Shown here one piece after another: positions 36,142-44,997 of a stretch of 64,000 nt of DNA (position 1 is its first letter; each line of letters begins with the position of its first letter). The DNA comes from JAFGHJ01 sp964525555 (GTDB taxonomy: Bacteria > Hydrothermota > UBA3072): assembly GCA_964525555.1 (NCBI GenBank), contig CAZGHN010000007.1, positions 62,001 to 126,000 on the forward strand, read 5' to 3'. The position numbers were made by a program, and so were the translations under genes. The notes below the pieces were generated by a model. It made no database searches. It had not been told where the DNA came from and saw only the letters and a list, made by a program, of their open reading frames with translations.

Positions 36142-37403
36142 TTCACTTTCTTATTTTTACTTAGTTCCGATTTTTTATACTTTAAAGACCACTTTGGAAA
36201 GGGATTAATTAAACCATGTCCCATCAATCTTCCGGAAACCGAAAAAGAATAAGATTTTTCGTGCCAGTCCAGAATATTTGCAACTTTTTTTTCCGAAAAA
36301 GTGATAGTACATACATACCTACTTGGTTTAAACTCTAATTTATTTATACAAAAATCAGTATATCCAGTACCAGAAATTTGTGCAATTTTATAACCATCGA
36401 CATTTGAAAAATTCGAACTCACTAATAAACCTTCTGCATTAAACATAGATACAGTAAATATTGGATTTCTAACAGTCCTTCTGCAAGCGAAATGAATTCG
36501 CAATTTAAAATAATCCCCAACCTTAAAATTAGTACATATTCTGTTGCTCTCATTTAAAAACTCTACTTTTGAGATTTTGACCCTGGGGTCATAAGAGAGC
36601 TGTCTTCCCATTGTTTCATAACCACTTTCTTGACTCATTATGATATTTTCTTCATATGAATCACAAATGTGATGAACCTCACCAATTTCTTTTATTTTTG
36701 AATTAGCAAGCCAAAGAGCCTTTTTACAAATATTTCTGACTGCCTGCAAGTTATGACTAACCATTACGACAGTCCCCCCATTCAATCTAAACTCACTCAT
36801 TTTCTTATGACATTTCAAGGCGAAGGCTAAATCTCCCACTGCAAGTACTTCATCAACCAACAAAATTTCAGGTTCGCAGTGTACTGCAACAGAAAAACCA
36901 AGTCGGACAAACATACCGCTTGAATAGAATTTAACTGGCGTATCTAAGAAATCTCCAATGTCTGCAAACTCAACAATCGCATCAAACTTTCTGTCAACTT
37001 CCTTTCTGCTCATACCCAGAATTGCAGCATTAATATAAATATTCTCTCTTCCACTCAACATTGGGTGAAATCCCGCACCAACCGCAATCAAAGCACCTAC
37101 CCTTCCCTTGATTGTTATCTTTCCCTTATCGGGCCAAAATATACCGTTTAACATTTTCAGAATTGTAGTCTTACCTGCTCCATTTGGACCTATGATACCA
37201 AGTGTTTCTCCCCTTTCAACCTCGAAAGAAATATTGTCCACCGCCCAGAACTCTCCTTTTCTAAGCAAATAAGAATTAGAACTTAAGCCTAAAGAATTTC
37301 TTACAATGTCTTTAACTCCATAAAGCATAGCTCTCTTTAATGACTTACAGTATTTCTTGGAAACATTTTCAACTTTGATGGCGATTTCGTTACTCACAAT
37401 CAA
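36138..37403 (-). CDS. wzt: Polysaccharide ABC exporter ATPase with carbohydrate-binding tail (Wzt-like)
   Basis: Nucleotide-binding domain residues 1-250: Walker A GPNGAGKTT (72-80), signature FYSSGMFVRLGF and Walker B EILLVDEVLAVGD, plus the switch His in MVSHNLQAV. Residues about 260-405 form a beta-rich domain (DPRVKISKVEFLNESNR; GDYFKLRIHF; TVSMFNAEGLLVSS; LEFKPSRYVCTITFSEK) like the Wzt C-terminal domain that binds the modified chain end before export. It overlaps wzm by 4 bases. This implies export by the ABC-dependent pathway with a terminated chain. Confidence 0.93.
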   Translation of the reverse strand: MIVSNEIAIKVENVSKKYCKSLKRAMLYGVKDIVRNSLGLSSNSYLLRKGEFWAVDNISFEVERGETLGIIGPNGAGKTTILKMLNGIFWPDKGKITIKGRVGALIAVGAGFHPMLSGRENIYINAAILGMSRKEVDRKFDAIVEFADIGDFLDTPVKFYSSGMFVRLGFSVAVHCEPEILLVDEVLAVGDLAFALKCHKKMSEFRLNGGTVVMVSHNLQAVRNICKKALWLANSKIKEIGEVHHICDSYEENIIMSQESGYETMGRQLSYDPRVKISKVEFLNESNRICTNFKVGDYFKLRIHFACRRTVRNPIFTVSMFNAEGLLVSSNFSNVDGYKIAQISGTGYTDFCINKLEFKPSRYVCTITFSEKKVANILDWHEKSYSFSVSGRLMGHGLINPFPKWSLKYKKSELSKNKKVK

Positions 37404-38242
37404 ATTCTCTCAGTTATTCTTGTCTCTGTAATATGGAAAACGAGAAGTCCAATAACAAAAACAAGAAAAGAAATACCAACCGACAACAAAAATCCCTTCC
37501 ATTCAGTCATTGTACCCATCAAGATAAATTCTCTTGGCATTGAAATCAAATAATACAAAGGATTAAATTTCGTAATAGGCATCAACATGCCTATTTTAGG
37601 TTTAGCATATAATACAGGCGTTAAGAACATCAAGAAAGTCATGAAAACTGATAAAGCGTTACTGATATCTCTTACAATACTGTTGAAAAGAGAGAATATA
37701 AAACCTAACCCAAGCGTTAACATCAATATAGGTATCATAAAAAGCGGGAAAAACAAAATTTTTACACTGGGGAGAATACCATAAACAAAAAATAACACAC
37801 CAACTAAAATAAATTGAACCGCAAAAGGTAAAAGAGATTGGGCTACGGAAGCGATTACAAGTGATTTTTTAGAAAAATTTATTTTTACAAGCATCGTACC
37901 TGCTTTCACTAAAGAATTAGAAGTGGTAATCAAACCCGTAGAAAACAACTGCCAAAAGGCAATTCCCAATATAGCAAAAACCGGATAAGGAACTTCTATA
38001 TCACCAAAACTAAATATACCTGAACGGTTAAGGATTATAAATGTTCCTACACTAATAATGGGAACAATAAATGCCCAAAAAATTCCTATTAGCGATTGCT
38101 TATATATTGCGAAGAGATCCCTTTTAAATAATTGATAAATCAGCCATTTGCTTTGCCTTAATTCTCGATAAATTTCTTTCCATAAAGAAATATATCCCTT
38201 TCTTATGGAATTATCGGGTTCATAGGTTATTACTTCATTCAT
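37400..38242 (-). CDS. wzm: Polysaccharide ABC exporter permease (Wzm-like)
   Basis: The 280-residue inner-membrane protein of the ABC-2 type has an N-terminal amphipathic helix (LWKEIYRELRQSKWLIYQLFKRDLFAIYKQS) and six hydrophobic helices, with GIFWAFIVPIISVGTFIILN and YPVFAILGIAFWQLFSTGL. It moves the undecaprenyl-linked glycan across the inner membrane with Wzt. It is the first gene after a promoter at 38253-38281, with a predicted leader of only a few bases. Confidence 0.92.
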   Translation of the reverse strand: MNEVITYEPDNSIRKGYISLWKEIYRELRQSKWLIYQLFKRDLFAIYKQSLIGIFWAFIVPIISVGTFIILNRSGIFSFGDIEVPYPVFAILGIAFWQLFSTGLITTSNSLVKAGTMLVKINFSKKSLVIASVAQSLLPFAVQFILVGVLFFVYGILPSVKILFFPLFMIPILMLTLGLGFIFSLFNSIVRDISNALSVFMTFLMFLTPVLYAKPKIGMLMPITKFNPLYYLISMPREFILMGTMTEWKGFLLSVGISFLVFVIGLLVFHITETRITERI

Positions 38243-38252
38243 TTCTCAATCT

Positions 38253-38281
38253 AATATAAAAATAGAAGTTTCAACTGTCAA
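38253..38281 (-). promoter_or_regulatory. Sigma-70 promoter of wzm-wzt and following genes
   Basis: TTGACA (38281-38276), 17-base spacer, TATATT (38258-38253); shifting by one base gives a 16-base spacer and TTATAT. The ATG at 38242 is 10 bases beyond the -10 box. Confidence 0.6.
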
Positions 38282-38336
38282 GTGTGATTGAATTTATGAT
38301 TATATTGTTTATCTAAACAAAAAGAGCCAAAATAAA

Positions 38337-39515
38337 TTAATGTTCTGTTAAATTCAAGATTTTTTTTGTTATATATTCCCAGGATAGTTTTTCTTCGGCC
38401 AATTTTCTACCTTTATGTCCCATATTTTTTCTAAGATCTGTATCTTTTATAAGTTTCTTGATAGATTCACTTAGAGCCTCGACATCTCCCACCGGAAACA
38501 AAATACCTATACCTGTATCTTCAACAAACTGCGCCCCTTTAATTTTTGAAGAAATAATAGGAACACCACAAGCTGCATAATCTCTGATTTTTAAAGGAGA
38601 AAAACCTATATCTTTAATATAAGGAGCAAGACCAATGTCAAAAGAGTTTATATATAAATTAGCCTCTTTGTAAGGAACGAAACCAGTTACTTTTACATTG
38701 TCACCCTTAAATTCGCGAACTTTTCTTTTAACCTCCCCCATTTCAAAACCATCACCGACAAGTAAAAATCTGACATTAGAAAATTCTTTTAAAACTCCGG
38801 GAATAATTTTAAGTATAAAAGTAACGCCCTGCCATACGGCAAAATTACCTATAAATCCAATATATAAACAATCAGGATCAAGACCAACTCTTTTTTTTGC
38901 TTCTTCTTTGTTTATGGGTCTAAAGTGATTCACATCAGTTCCGTTTTCAATCACAAAAACCTTTTTGTTATCTATACCTCTAATAACTAGATTTTCTTTT
39001 ATACCAGGAGCAACTACTCTTGCGTAATCCGCAAAAAAAGCACTCCTGACCTGTAAAAAGTCCATCAACTTGACCTTAATTTTACTTTCTCCCTGTATCG
39101 CTCTTTCTTCAGATATCCAATCGTTAAATTCGACCATAATTTTATAATTATTACAAAAGAATCTTACCATTCTCAATACAAACAAATATAAAAAAGCTGG
39201 TGGAGAAAAGCGAAAATATATAATTTCAGGTTTAAAAGAAAAGACTTCCACACTCATTAAAGGGATTATCATTATATATTTTAAAAGTCTCTTAATTTTA
39301 TTTCCTAAAAGAGGATTTGGAACAAACCGTATATCTAAACCACTACCTTCTTTATCCTTTAAAGGCTTTGCAGGCAAATACATTATACTTCTGGTTTTTA
39401 AACCGAGTTTTTCAAAATTCTTTACAAGATTAGAAAAATGAACTTTAGAGCCAAACTCTCCAGAAATGTCAACTGGACCTATCATTAAAATACGATTCTT
39501 TAACATCCTAGCCAC
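38337..39515 (-). CDS. Glycosyltransferase, family 4 (GT-B fold)
   Basis: The 392-residue protein has an acceptor domain (NRILMIGPVDISGEFGSKVHFSNLVKNF) and a C-terminal donor domain with YIGFIGNFAVWQGVTFILKI, FLLVGDGFEMGEVKRKVRE, VKVTGFVPYKEANLYINSFDIGLAPY and ISSKIKGAQFVEDTGIGILFPVGDVEALSESIKKLI. The FSPLKIRDYAACGVPII stretch is the E-x7-E-equivalent loop. The first Met may not be the true one; MLKNRIL (fourth codon) is an alternative. It ends just before the wzm promoter region. Confidence 0.87.
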   Translation of the reverse strand: MARMLKNRILMIGPVDISGEFGSKVHFSNLVKNFEKLGLKTRSIMYLPAKPLKDKEGSGLDIRFVPNPLLGNKIKRLLKYIMIIPLMSVEVFSFKPEIIYFRFSPPAFLYLFVLRMVRFFCNNYKIMVEFNDWISEERAIQGESKIKVKLMDFLQVRSAFFADYARVVAPGIKENLVIRGIDNKKVFVIENGTDVNHFRPINKEEAKKRVGLDPDCLYIGFIGNFAVWQGVTFILKIIPGVLKEFSNVRFLLVGDGFEMGEVKRKVREFKGDNVKVTGFVPYKEANLYINSFDIGLAPYIKDIGFSPLKIRDYAACGVPIISSKIKGAQFVEDTGIGILFPVGDVEALSESIKKLIKDTDLRKNMGHKGRKLAEEKLSWEYITKKILNLTEH

Positions 39516-39595
39516 TTAATATAAAACAAATATTTTCCACTCTTTAACCAGATTTAGACCTCTTCCTATTTCAAGAAGAGATTGTTTATTAATCA

Positions 39596-40540
39596 CTATA
39601 CGATATTGTAAAAGCTTTTAAACCATTCAACTGTCTTCTTTAATCCCTCTTCAAATTTATATTTAGGTTCATAACCGATTTTTTCCCTTGCTTTACTAAT
39701 ATCAGCTAAGGAATGCTTTACATCTCCAATTCTGCCATCTTTAAAAACAGGTTTTATATTTTTATCTAAAATCTTATTTAACATTCGGACTACCTCGTTA
39801 ATAGATATTCTTTCTCCACAAGCAATATTAATAATCTCATCCGTAACATTAGATTCAGCTGCAAGCATATTAGCTTCAACCACATTTTCTATATAAGTAA
39901 AATCTCTGGATTGTTCTCCATCTCCAAAAATTACAGGCTGTTGATCCTTTAACATTAAATTTATAAACTTAGGAATCGCTGCCGAATACTCAGAATTCGG
40001 GTCTTGATAAGGTCCAAAAACGTTAAAATATCTTAAACAAACTGTAGGCAAATTATAGATTTTAGAAAAAATTTGACAATATCTTTCACCAGTGTATTTT
40101 GAGAGAGCATAAGGAGAAAGAGGGTCTATCGACATATCTTCTTTTTTTGGTAATTTTTCATCAAATCCATAAATAGATGAAGAACTTGCATATATTACCT
40201 TTTTCACCCCTCTATCTCTTGCAGCTATCAGAAGATTTAAAGTACCGTTGATATTTGAATCGTTGACAAATATCGGATTCTCAACTGAGCGTTGCACTGA
40301 AGGAACAGCAGCCTCATGCATTACAACAATCACATCTCTAAGTGCCTTTTGTATATCATCCGGGTTTGTTAAATCTCCCTCTACCAATTCAAAATTGCTT
40401 TTTGTTTCGAAGTCTTTCAAGTTTTCTCGTTTCCCGGTCGAGAAATTATCAAAACCAACAACCTTACAGTTTTTCTTCAATAATTCCCGGGTTATATTAG
40501 AACCAATAAAACCTGCCGCACCTGTAACAAGATATATCAT
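39596..40540 (-). CDS. NAD-dependent sugar-nucleotide epimerase/dehydratase
   Basis: An extended short-chain dehydrogenase of 314 residues, close to UDP-glucose 4-epimerase length. It has the NAD motif VTGAAGFIGSN (GxxGxxG), FDNFSTGKRENL, the catalytic YxxxK in SPYALSKYTGERYC and the family segment RYFNVFGPYQDP, with FGDGEQSRDFTYIENVV. It is cytoplasmic and supplies an NDP-sugar to the cluster. Epimerase and 4,6-dehydratase cannot be separated from this alone; the RYFNVFGP form is more usual for epimerases. Confidence 0.88.
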   Translation of the reverse strand: MIYLVTGAAGFIGSNITRELLKKNCKVVGFDNFSTGKRENLKDFETKSNFELVEGDLTNPDDIQKALRDVIVVMHEAAVPSVQRSVENPIFVNDSNINGTLNLLIAARDRGVKKVIYASSSSIYGFDEKLPKKEDMSIDPLSPYALSKYTGERYCQIFSKIYNLPTVCLRYFNVFGPYQDPNSEYSAAIPKFINLMLKDQQPVIFGDGEQSRDFTYIENVVEANMLAAESNVTDEIINIACGERISINEVVRMLNKILDKNIKPVFKDGRIGDVKHSLADISKAREKIGYEPKYKFEEGLKKTVEWFKSFYNIV

Positions 40541-40595
40541 ATCATTCCTCAGTTACAAAATTATAATGAACTAACAAAAAGACAAGTGTTTTTTA

Positions 40596-41822
40596 TTAGT
40601 AAATTTTGTAAAGGTTTCTTCCACGTTCAGAAGTCCCAATCTTTTCAAACTTGCTAAAAGAAGAATTTTGAACTAGAAATTCTGCAAATTCATCATCATC
40701 AAAATTTCTGTAAGCCTTTTTCATTTGACCTTCTTCCGACCTATGAGGTTCAAAAAACATTTCCTTTCCTTTCAAATCTTGCAAGAAATCTATTAGTTTC
40801 TTGTAATCTCCTTCTTTTTTTATAAAATGATGAAATATAGATAAGGCAAGGATAACGTCAAACTCTTTGGGAATATATGAAGGCATTTCGAATACCGAAT
40901 CTGGGACTATCTTAAATTTTCTGTTTCCAGCTTTCTTTAACTTTTCAAGGAAATACAAATTCAATCTACTATTTTCCACACAATAACACTCAAAACCCTC
41001 TTCTTCAAACTTATGACAAAAATAACCCCAATTACATCCAATATCCAGTAATTTGCCCTTCTTAACGGTTAGATTCTTCTTTATAATATTATATCTTGCT
41101 CCACTATGCACGGAAGGAATATTGATAAGATCCGGATGTGTTAATTTCTCATAAATTTTATTTTTATAATTCTGAGAATATTCAAGAATTTCTTTTTTAA
41201 AAGCCACCCATTTTTTATGTCGAACTGTCACCTTTACCGGAATCTTGCTTATTCTCAGAAGTTTGGCAAAAGTTAGTCTGTGTCGTCCATTATTAAAAAT
41301 TAATTCTCCATTTCTACCGATATTGACGGTTATCTCATCTTCATGCCATCCTTCCTTATAACCATCTTTTTTTATTTTTAAGTATAATTTATCCCATTCC
41401 CCACATCGCTTATCAAAATCCCCAACAGTTTTACATGACCATTTAAAAATTCCTTTCTCTATCTGCTTAGCTACTCTTTTATAATATTCAGTCTCTTTCC
41501 AAGGTATACTTTTTTGAATCCTTTTTCTAAAAGACCGAAAAAAATCTAAATCTTCGAATTTGATAACATCCTTATCCCAATCACCACCCAAAACCCTACC
41601 TTTAAAATTAAATACATTATATTCTTTCTTCATAGCAAAAACTACCTTCTCTGGATTAACATATATTACTTCCTGAACAGCATAAGGATCAACATAATAT
41701 CTATCCGGTAGTATCCTGATCTTAATTCTCCAGTGGTATCTCCATATAGCATAAATAATACGCTTTAACCACTTAGGAGTAAAATATACTATTCGGGATC
41801 TTGTATATTTAATTAGATTCAA
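40596..41822 (-). CDS. SAM-dependent methyltransferase with N-terminal ParB-like region
   Basis: A 408-residue, two-part protein. Residues about 150-215 contain VNIGRNGELIFNNGRHRLTFAKLLRISKIPVKV, which looks like the GxHR/NGRHR core of ParB/sulfiredoxin-like domains. Residues about 255-405 are a class I methyltransferase: KGKLLDIGCNWGYFCHKFEEEGFECYCVEN and FDVILALSIFHHF. A hydrophobic-basic N-terminal helix (about 14-30) may touch membrane. Similar fusions occur in glycan loci, but their job is unclear; the ParB-like part may bind a phosphorylated or nucleotide ligand. Confidence 0.72.
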   Translation of the reverse strand: MNLIKYTRSRIVYFTPKWLKRIIYAIWRYHWRIKIRILPDRYYVDPYAVQEVIYVNPEKVVFAMKKEYNVFNFKGRVLGGDWDKDVIKFEDLDFFRSFRKRIQKSIPWKETEYYKRVAKQIEKGIFKWSCKTVGDFDKRCGEWDKLYLKIKKDGYKEGWHEDEITVNIGRNGELIFNNGRHRLTFAKLLRISKIPVKVTVRHKKWVAFKKEILEYSQNYKNKIYEKLTHPDLINIPSVHSGARYNIIKKNLTVKKGKLLDIGCNWGYFCHKFEEEGFECYCVENSRLNLYFLEKLKKAGNRKFKIVPDSVFEMPSYIPKEFDVILALSIFHHFIKKEGDYKKLIDFLQDLKGKEMFFEPHRSEEGQMKKAYRNFDDDEFAEFLVQNSSFSKFEKIGTSERGRNLYKIY

Positions 41823-41842
41823 TTAATATACCTCGTTAAATT

Positions 41843-42664
41843 TCATCTTTTTGCGGTAAAATTATAATGAACAAACAAAAAAACAAGCGGAAGATGTCTC
41901 AAAAGATTCTCAAATTTTAAAGCCAGCCTAACGCCAAACAATCTGGAGATGTTAATAGGAAGAACTCTAAAATATCTGTAGTTAATACTGGTAAAACCAA
42001 CTTTTTTTATCAATTGCCTAAGTTTTCTCGGAGAGAGTATCCTCTCGTTACCGTAAAAAACTTTCTTTATTTGATTATCAGAATTAAACTCTTTAACTGT
42101 AACAGTTTTCAGTCCCCTCTTAACAAATAATCTCATCTGAGTTAAAGGATTGTAGCCGTTAGCCTCAGTCATTATAATACAACCATCTTCTTTCAATAAT
42201 TCATAAAGTTTAGACAAAACTTTCTCACGGGGTTCAAGGTGATGAAAAGTTTCTTCCATCCATATCAGATCGTATGATTCTGCCGGGACATGATCCAATA
42301 TATTTTCTTCTCTGAATTCACAAGAAAGCTTTCTGTTCCAGTATTCTTCTGAAATTTTTTTTCTCTCTTTTGCCACTTTAAGTCTTTTACTATTGATATC
42401 TATTCCTAAAACATTATGACCATGCAGAGCCATAAAAATAGATTCAGTACCTGTACCCGCACCCACATCGAGAATATTCAATATCCTGTTATCCTCCAAT
42501 TTATCATGTAATTCTAATAATCTTTGAGTAACGATATAGGAAATATACTCATTAAAAGAATCCACATAATTACGATAATACTCAGAAAACAACAATCTAT
42601 TTTCATAATTAAGCATCTTATATAAACGATTCATCCACAATTCGTAATATTTATCGACTTTCAA
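41843..42664 (-). CDS. Class I SAM-dependent methyltransferase
   Basis: The 273-residue protein has NILDVGAGTGTESIFMALHGHNVLGIDINSKRLKVAKE (motifs I and II), SCEFREENILDHVPAESYDLIWMEETFHHL (motif IV) and LLKEDGCIIMTEANG. An N-terminal helix and a C-terminal Arg/Leu-rich segment (LRHLPLVFLFVHYNFTAKR) lie outside the fold. It is one of seven methyltransferases in the cluster; its target is unknown. Confidence 0.85.
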   Translation of the reverse strand: MKVDKYYELWMNRLYKMLNYENRLLFSEYYRNYVDSFNEYISYIVTQRLLELHDKLEDNRILNILDVGAGTGTESIFMALHGHNVLGIDINSKRLKVAKERKKISEEYWNRKLSCEFREENILDHVPAESYDLIWMEETFHHLEPREKVLSKLYELLKEDGCIIMTEANGYNPLTQMRLFVKRGLKTVTVKEFNSDNQIKKVFYGNERILSPRKLRQLIKKVGFTSINYRYFRVLPINISRLFGVRLALKFENLLRHLPLVFLFVHYNFTAKR

Positions 42665-42692
42665 TATCTACTCCCAAATAATTAAATAAATA

Positions 42693-43841
42693 TTAAACAA
42701 AAAAATCTTTTATTATATCACAAACGTACACAATCTCCTCGTTCGATAACTCCGAAAAGATCGGCAACGATAACACTTCCAAGCCAGCCTTTTCGGAAAC
42801 GGGTAAATCTCCTTCTTCATAACCAAGCGATTTAAAACATTCCTGCAAATGTAATGGTAAAGGATAATATATTTTACTATCAATACCTTTCTCCTTTAAA
42901 TAAGCTGCCATTTCATCTCTCTTGCCATTCTTAACGCGAATAGTGTATTGATGAAAAATATGTTTACGCTCTGAAGTCACATGTGGACAATCTATTTCTT
43001 CAACATCTTTCAAAATATCCGAATAAAGCGCTGCATTTTCTTCTCTTTCCTGATTCCATTTATCAAGATATGGCAATTCAGTCAAGAGGACTGCTGCCTG
43101 TATTGTATCCAGCCTGCTGTTATAACCTATCCACGAATGATAATATCCTTCTACGGCTCCGTGAAATCTTAACGTTCGGAGTTTATCTGCAAGCTCTTCA
43201 TCATCGGTCGTTATTATTCCCCCATCCCCGTATCCTCCTAAATTCTTAGTTGGAAAAAACGAAAATCCTCCAAGTATACCTATAGAACCCGCCTTCTTAC
43301 CTTTATATTCCGCACCAATAGACTGACAGGCATCTTCCACAACATAGATATTGTTTTGCTTTGAAATCTCAATAATTGGATCCATATCAGCCATTTGTCC
43401 ATATAAATGAACTGGCATTATGACCTTTATTTTAGACAACTCGGTTTGCAGTCTTTGAGTATGAAAGGACTTTCCTTCCAATAATTCCTTTATTTTTTGC
43501 GGATCAATATTATAAGTATCTTCTTTGATATCTACAAATACCGGTGTTGCACCAACATTATGAATGGCACCAGCTGTTGCAAAGAAAGTAAAAGGTGTAG
43601 TTATTACAAAATCTTCTCTTCCTACCCCTAAATTTCTTAAACTCAGTAAGAGCGCATCGGTTCCCGAAGCAACAGCAATAGAATATTTTGTATTGCAATA
43701 TTCCGCAATTTTTTCCTCTAATTTCCCCACCTCTTCACCAAGAATAAAATGCTGAGACTCCAGCACTCTTTCAATAGCCATATTGATCTCTTTTTTTATA
43801 GAATTATAGCGTCGAGCTAAGTCTAGTAACGGAACTTTCAT
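42693..43841 (-). CDS. DegT/DnrJ/EryC1-family PLP-dependent sugar aminotransferase
   Basis: It transfers an amino group from glutamate to a keto-sugar nucleotide. The PLP-binding Lys is in SFFPTKNLGGYGDGG (about residue 199). Other family segments: VPLLDLARRYNSIKKEI, VASGTDALLLSLRNLGVG, VDIKEDTYNIDPQKI, PVHLYGQMADMDPI and EDACQSIGAEYKGKKAG. The frame is open to an ATG at 43847, but AAAGGAG lies 6 bases before the ATG at 43841, so I start there. It points to an amino sugar in the glycan, fed by a dehydratase not obvious here. Confidence 0.92.
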   Translation of the reverse strand: MKVPLLDLARRYNSIKKEINMAIERVLESQHFILGEEVGKLEEKIAEYCNTKYSIAVASGTDALLLSLRNLGVGREDFVITTPFTFFATAGAIHNVGATPVFVDIKEDTYNIDPQKIKELLEGKSFHTQRLQTELSKIKVIMPVHLYGQMADMDPIIEISKQNNIYVVEDACQSIGAEYKGKKAGSIGILGGFSFFPTKNLGGYGDGGIITTDDEELADKLRTLRFHGAVEGYYHSWIGYNSRLDTIQAAVLLTELPYLDKWNQEREENAALYSDILKDVEEIDCPHVTSERKHIFHQYTIRVKNGKRDEMAAYLKEKGIDSKIYYPLPLHLQECFKSLGYEEGDLPVSEKAGLEVLSLPIFSELSNEEIVYVCDIIKDFFV

Positions 43842-43971
43842 TATCATCTCCTTTCTTTTTTCTATTTCAACATTCCTACCGTACCCAAAGATCTTCGAAA
43901 TTTCCGAAACAAAAAACTATTATTTCTTAACCACCACTCTCAAATCTTCCGAAAATCGTCTAAAATCCCAA

Positions 43972-44997
43972 TCAAATATATGAATTTTTATACCATTCGA
44001 AAAACCTTCTAATTCCTTCCTCTATAGTAACACTTGGGCTGTAACTTAACAATCTTTTTGCTTTACTTATATCAGCAAAAGTCGTAGGAACATCACCCAT
44101 CTGGGAATCCAGTTCTTTTATTTTTAACTTCTTCCCAGAGACTTTCTCCAAAATATCTATCATATTTTTTAGAGTAATCGTTCTTCCGCTGCCAATGTTA
44201 ATTATATCAAAATTAAATGGGATTTCCAGAGAAGAAAGAATACAATCAATACAATCACTTATATATGTGTAATCACGAAGAGAAGTTCCGTCTCCAAACA
44301 TTGGAATCGGTTCATCCTCCAATATAAGCTTAATGAATGTTCTTATTGCCATATCAGGACGCTGCCTTTCGCCGTAAACCGTAAAAAATCTTAAAATCGT
44401 CATAGGAATACCATATAAATTATTGTAAGTCCTACAGAATAGCTCCGCAGCTCTTTTGGCAGTCGCGTACGGAGAAATTTGAAGTTCGACCGGATCGTCT
44501 TCCGAAAAAGGCGTCTTATTGTTTATTCCGTAAACAGAAGAAGAAGACGCAAACACAAATTGTTCGACATTGTATTCTTTTGCTGTTTCAAGTAAATTAA
44601 CCGTGCCTTTCACATCAACATCTACATATATACTAGGATTTACAATTGAAGGACGGACACCGGCCATTGCAGCAAGATGTACTATTATACTAGGGCTCAG
44701 GTATTGGGTATCAGGTTCTCTATTTTTATGAGAAGAAATTTCCAAATTTCCGGAAAAGATCTTATGAAGCAAATCAACATCTAAAATATCACCTCGAATT
44801 AACTTAAAATTTGGATTTCCAATAACCCCTGAAATATTTTCTTCTTTTAACTTTGGATCATAGTAGTTATTAAAATTATCAAGACACAAAACAAAATATT
44901 TCTTCTCAATCAATTTTTCGATCAGATGAGAACCAATAAATCCTGCTCCTCCGGTAACAAGAACAGCTTTTTCAATCAATTTAAAACTCCTTTCCAC
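43972..44997 (-). CDS. NAD-dependent epimerase, UDP-glucuronate 4-epimerase-like
   Basis: The 341-residue extended SDR has AVLVTGGAGFIGSHLIEKLIEKKYFVLCLDNFNNYYDP, the NFNNYYDPxLKxxN motif being typical of UDP-glucuronate 4-epimerases. The catalytic pair is SPYATAKRAAELF, an unusual YxxxK with Tyr retained, followed by LRFFTVYGERQRPDMAI, also typical. Substrate assignment is likely but not certain. It overlaps the neighbouring glycosyltransferase by 22 bases. Confidence 0.87.
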   Translation of the reverse strand: MERSFKLIEKAVLVTGGAGFIGSHLIEKLIEKKYFVLCLDNFNNYYDPKLKEENISGVIGNPNFKLIRGDILDVDLLHKIFSGNLEISSHKNREPDTQYLSPSIIVHLAAMAGVRPSIVNPSIYVDVDVKGTVNLLETAKEYNVEQFVFASSSSVYGINNKTPFSEDDPVELQISPYATAKRAAELFCRTYNNLYGIPMTILRFFTVYGERQRPDMAIRTFIKLILEDEPIPMFGDGTSLRDYTYISDCIDCILSSLEIPFNFDIINIGSGRTITLKNMIDILEKVSGKKLKIKELDSQMGDVPTTFADISKAKRLLSYSPSVTIEEGIRRFFEWYKNSYI

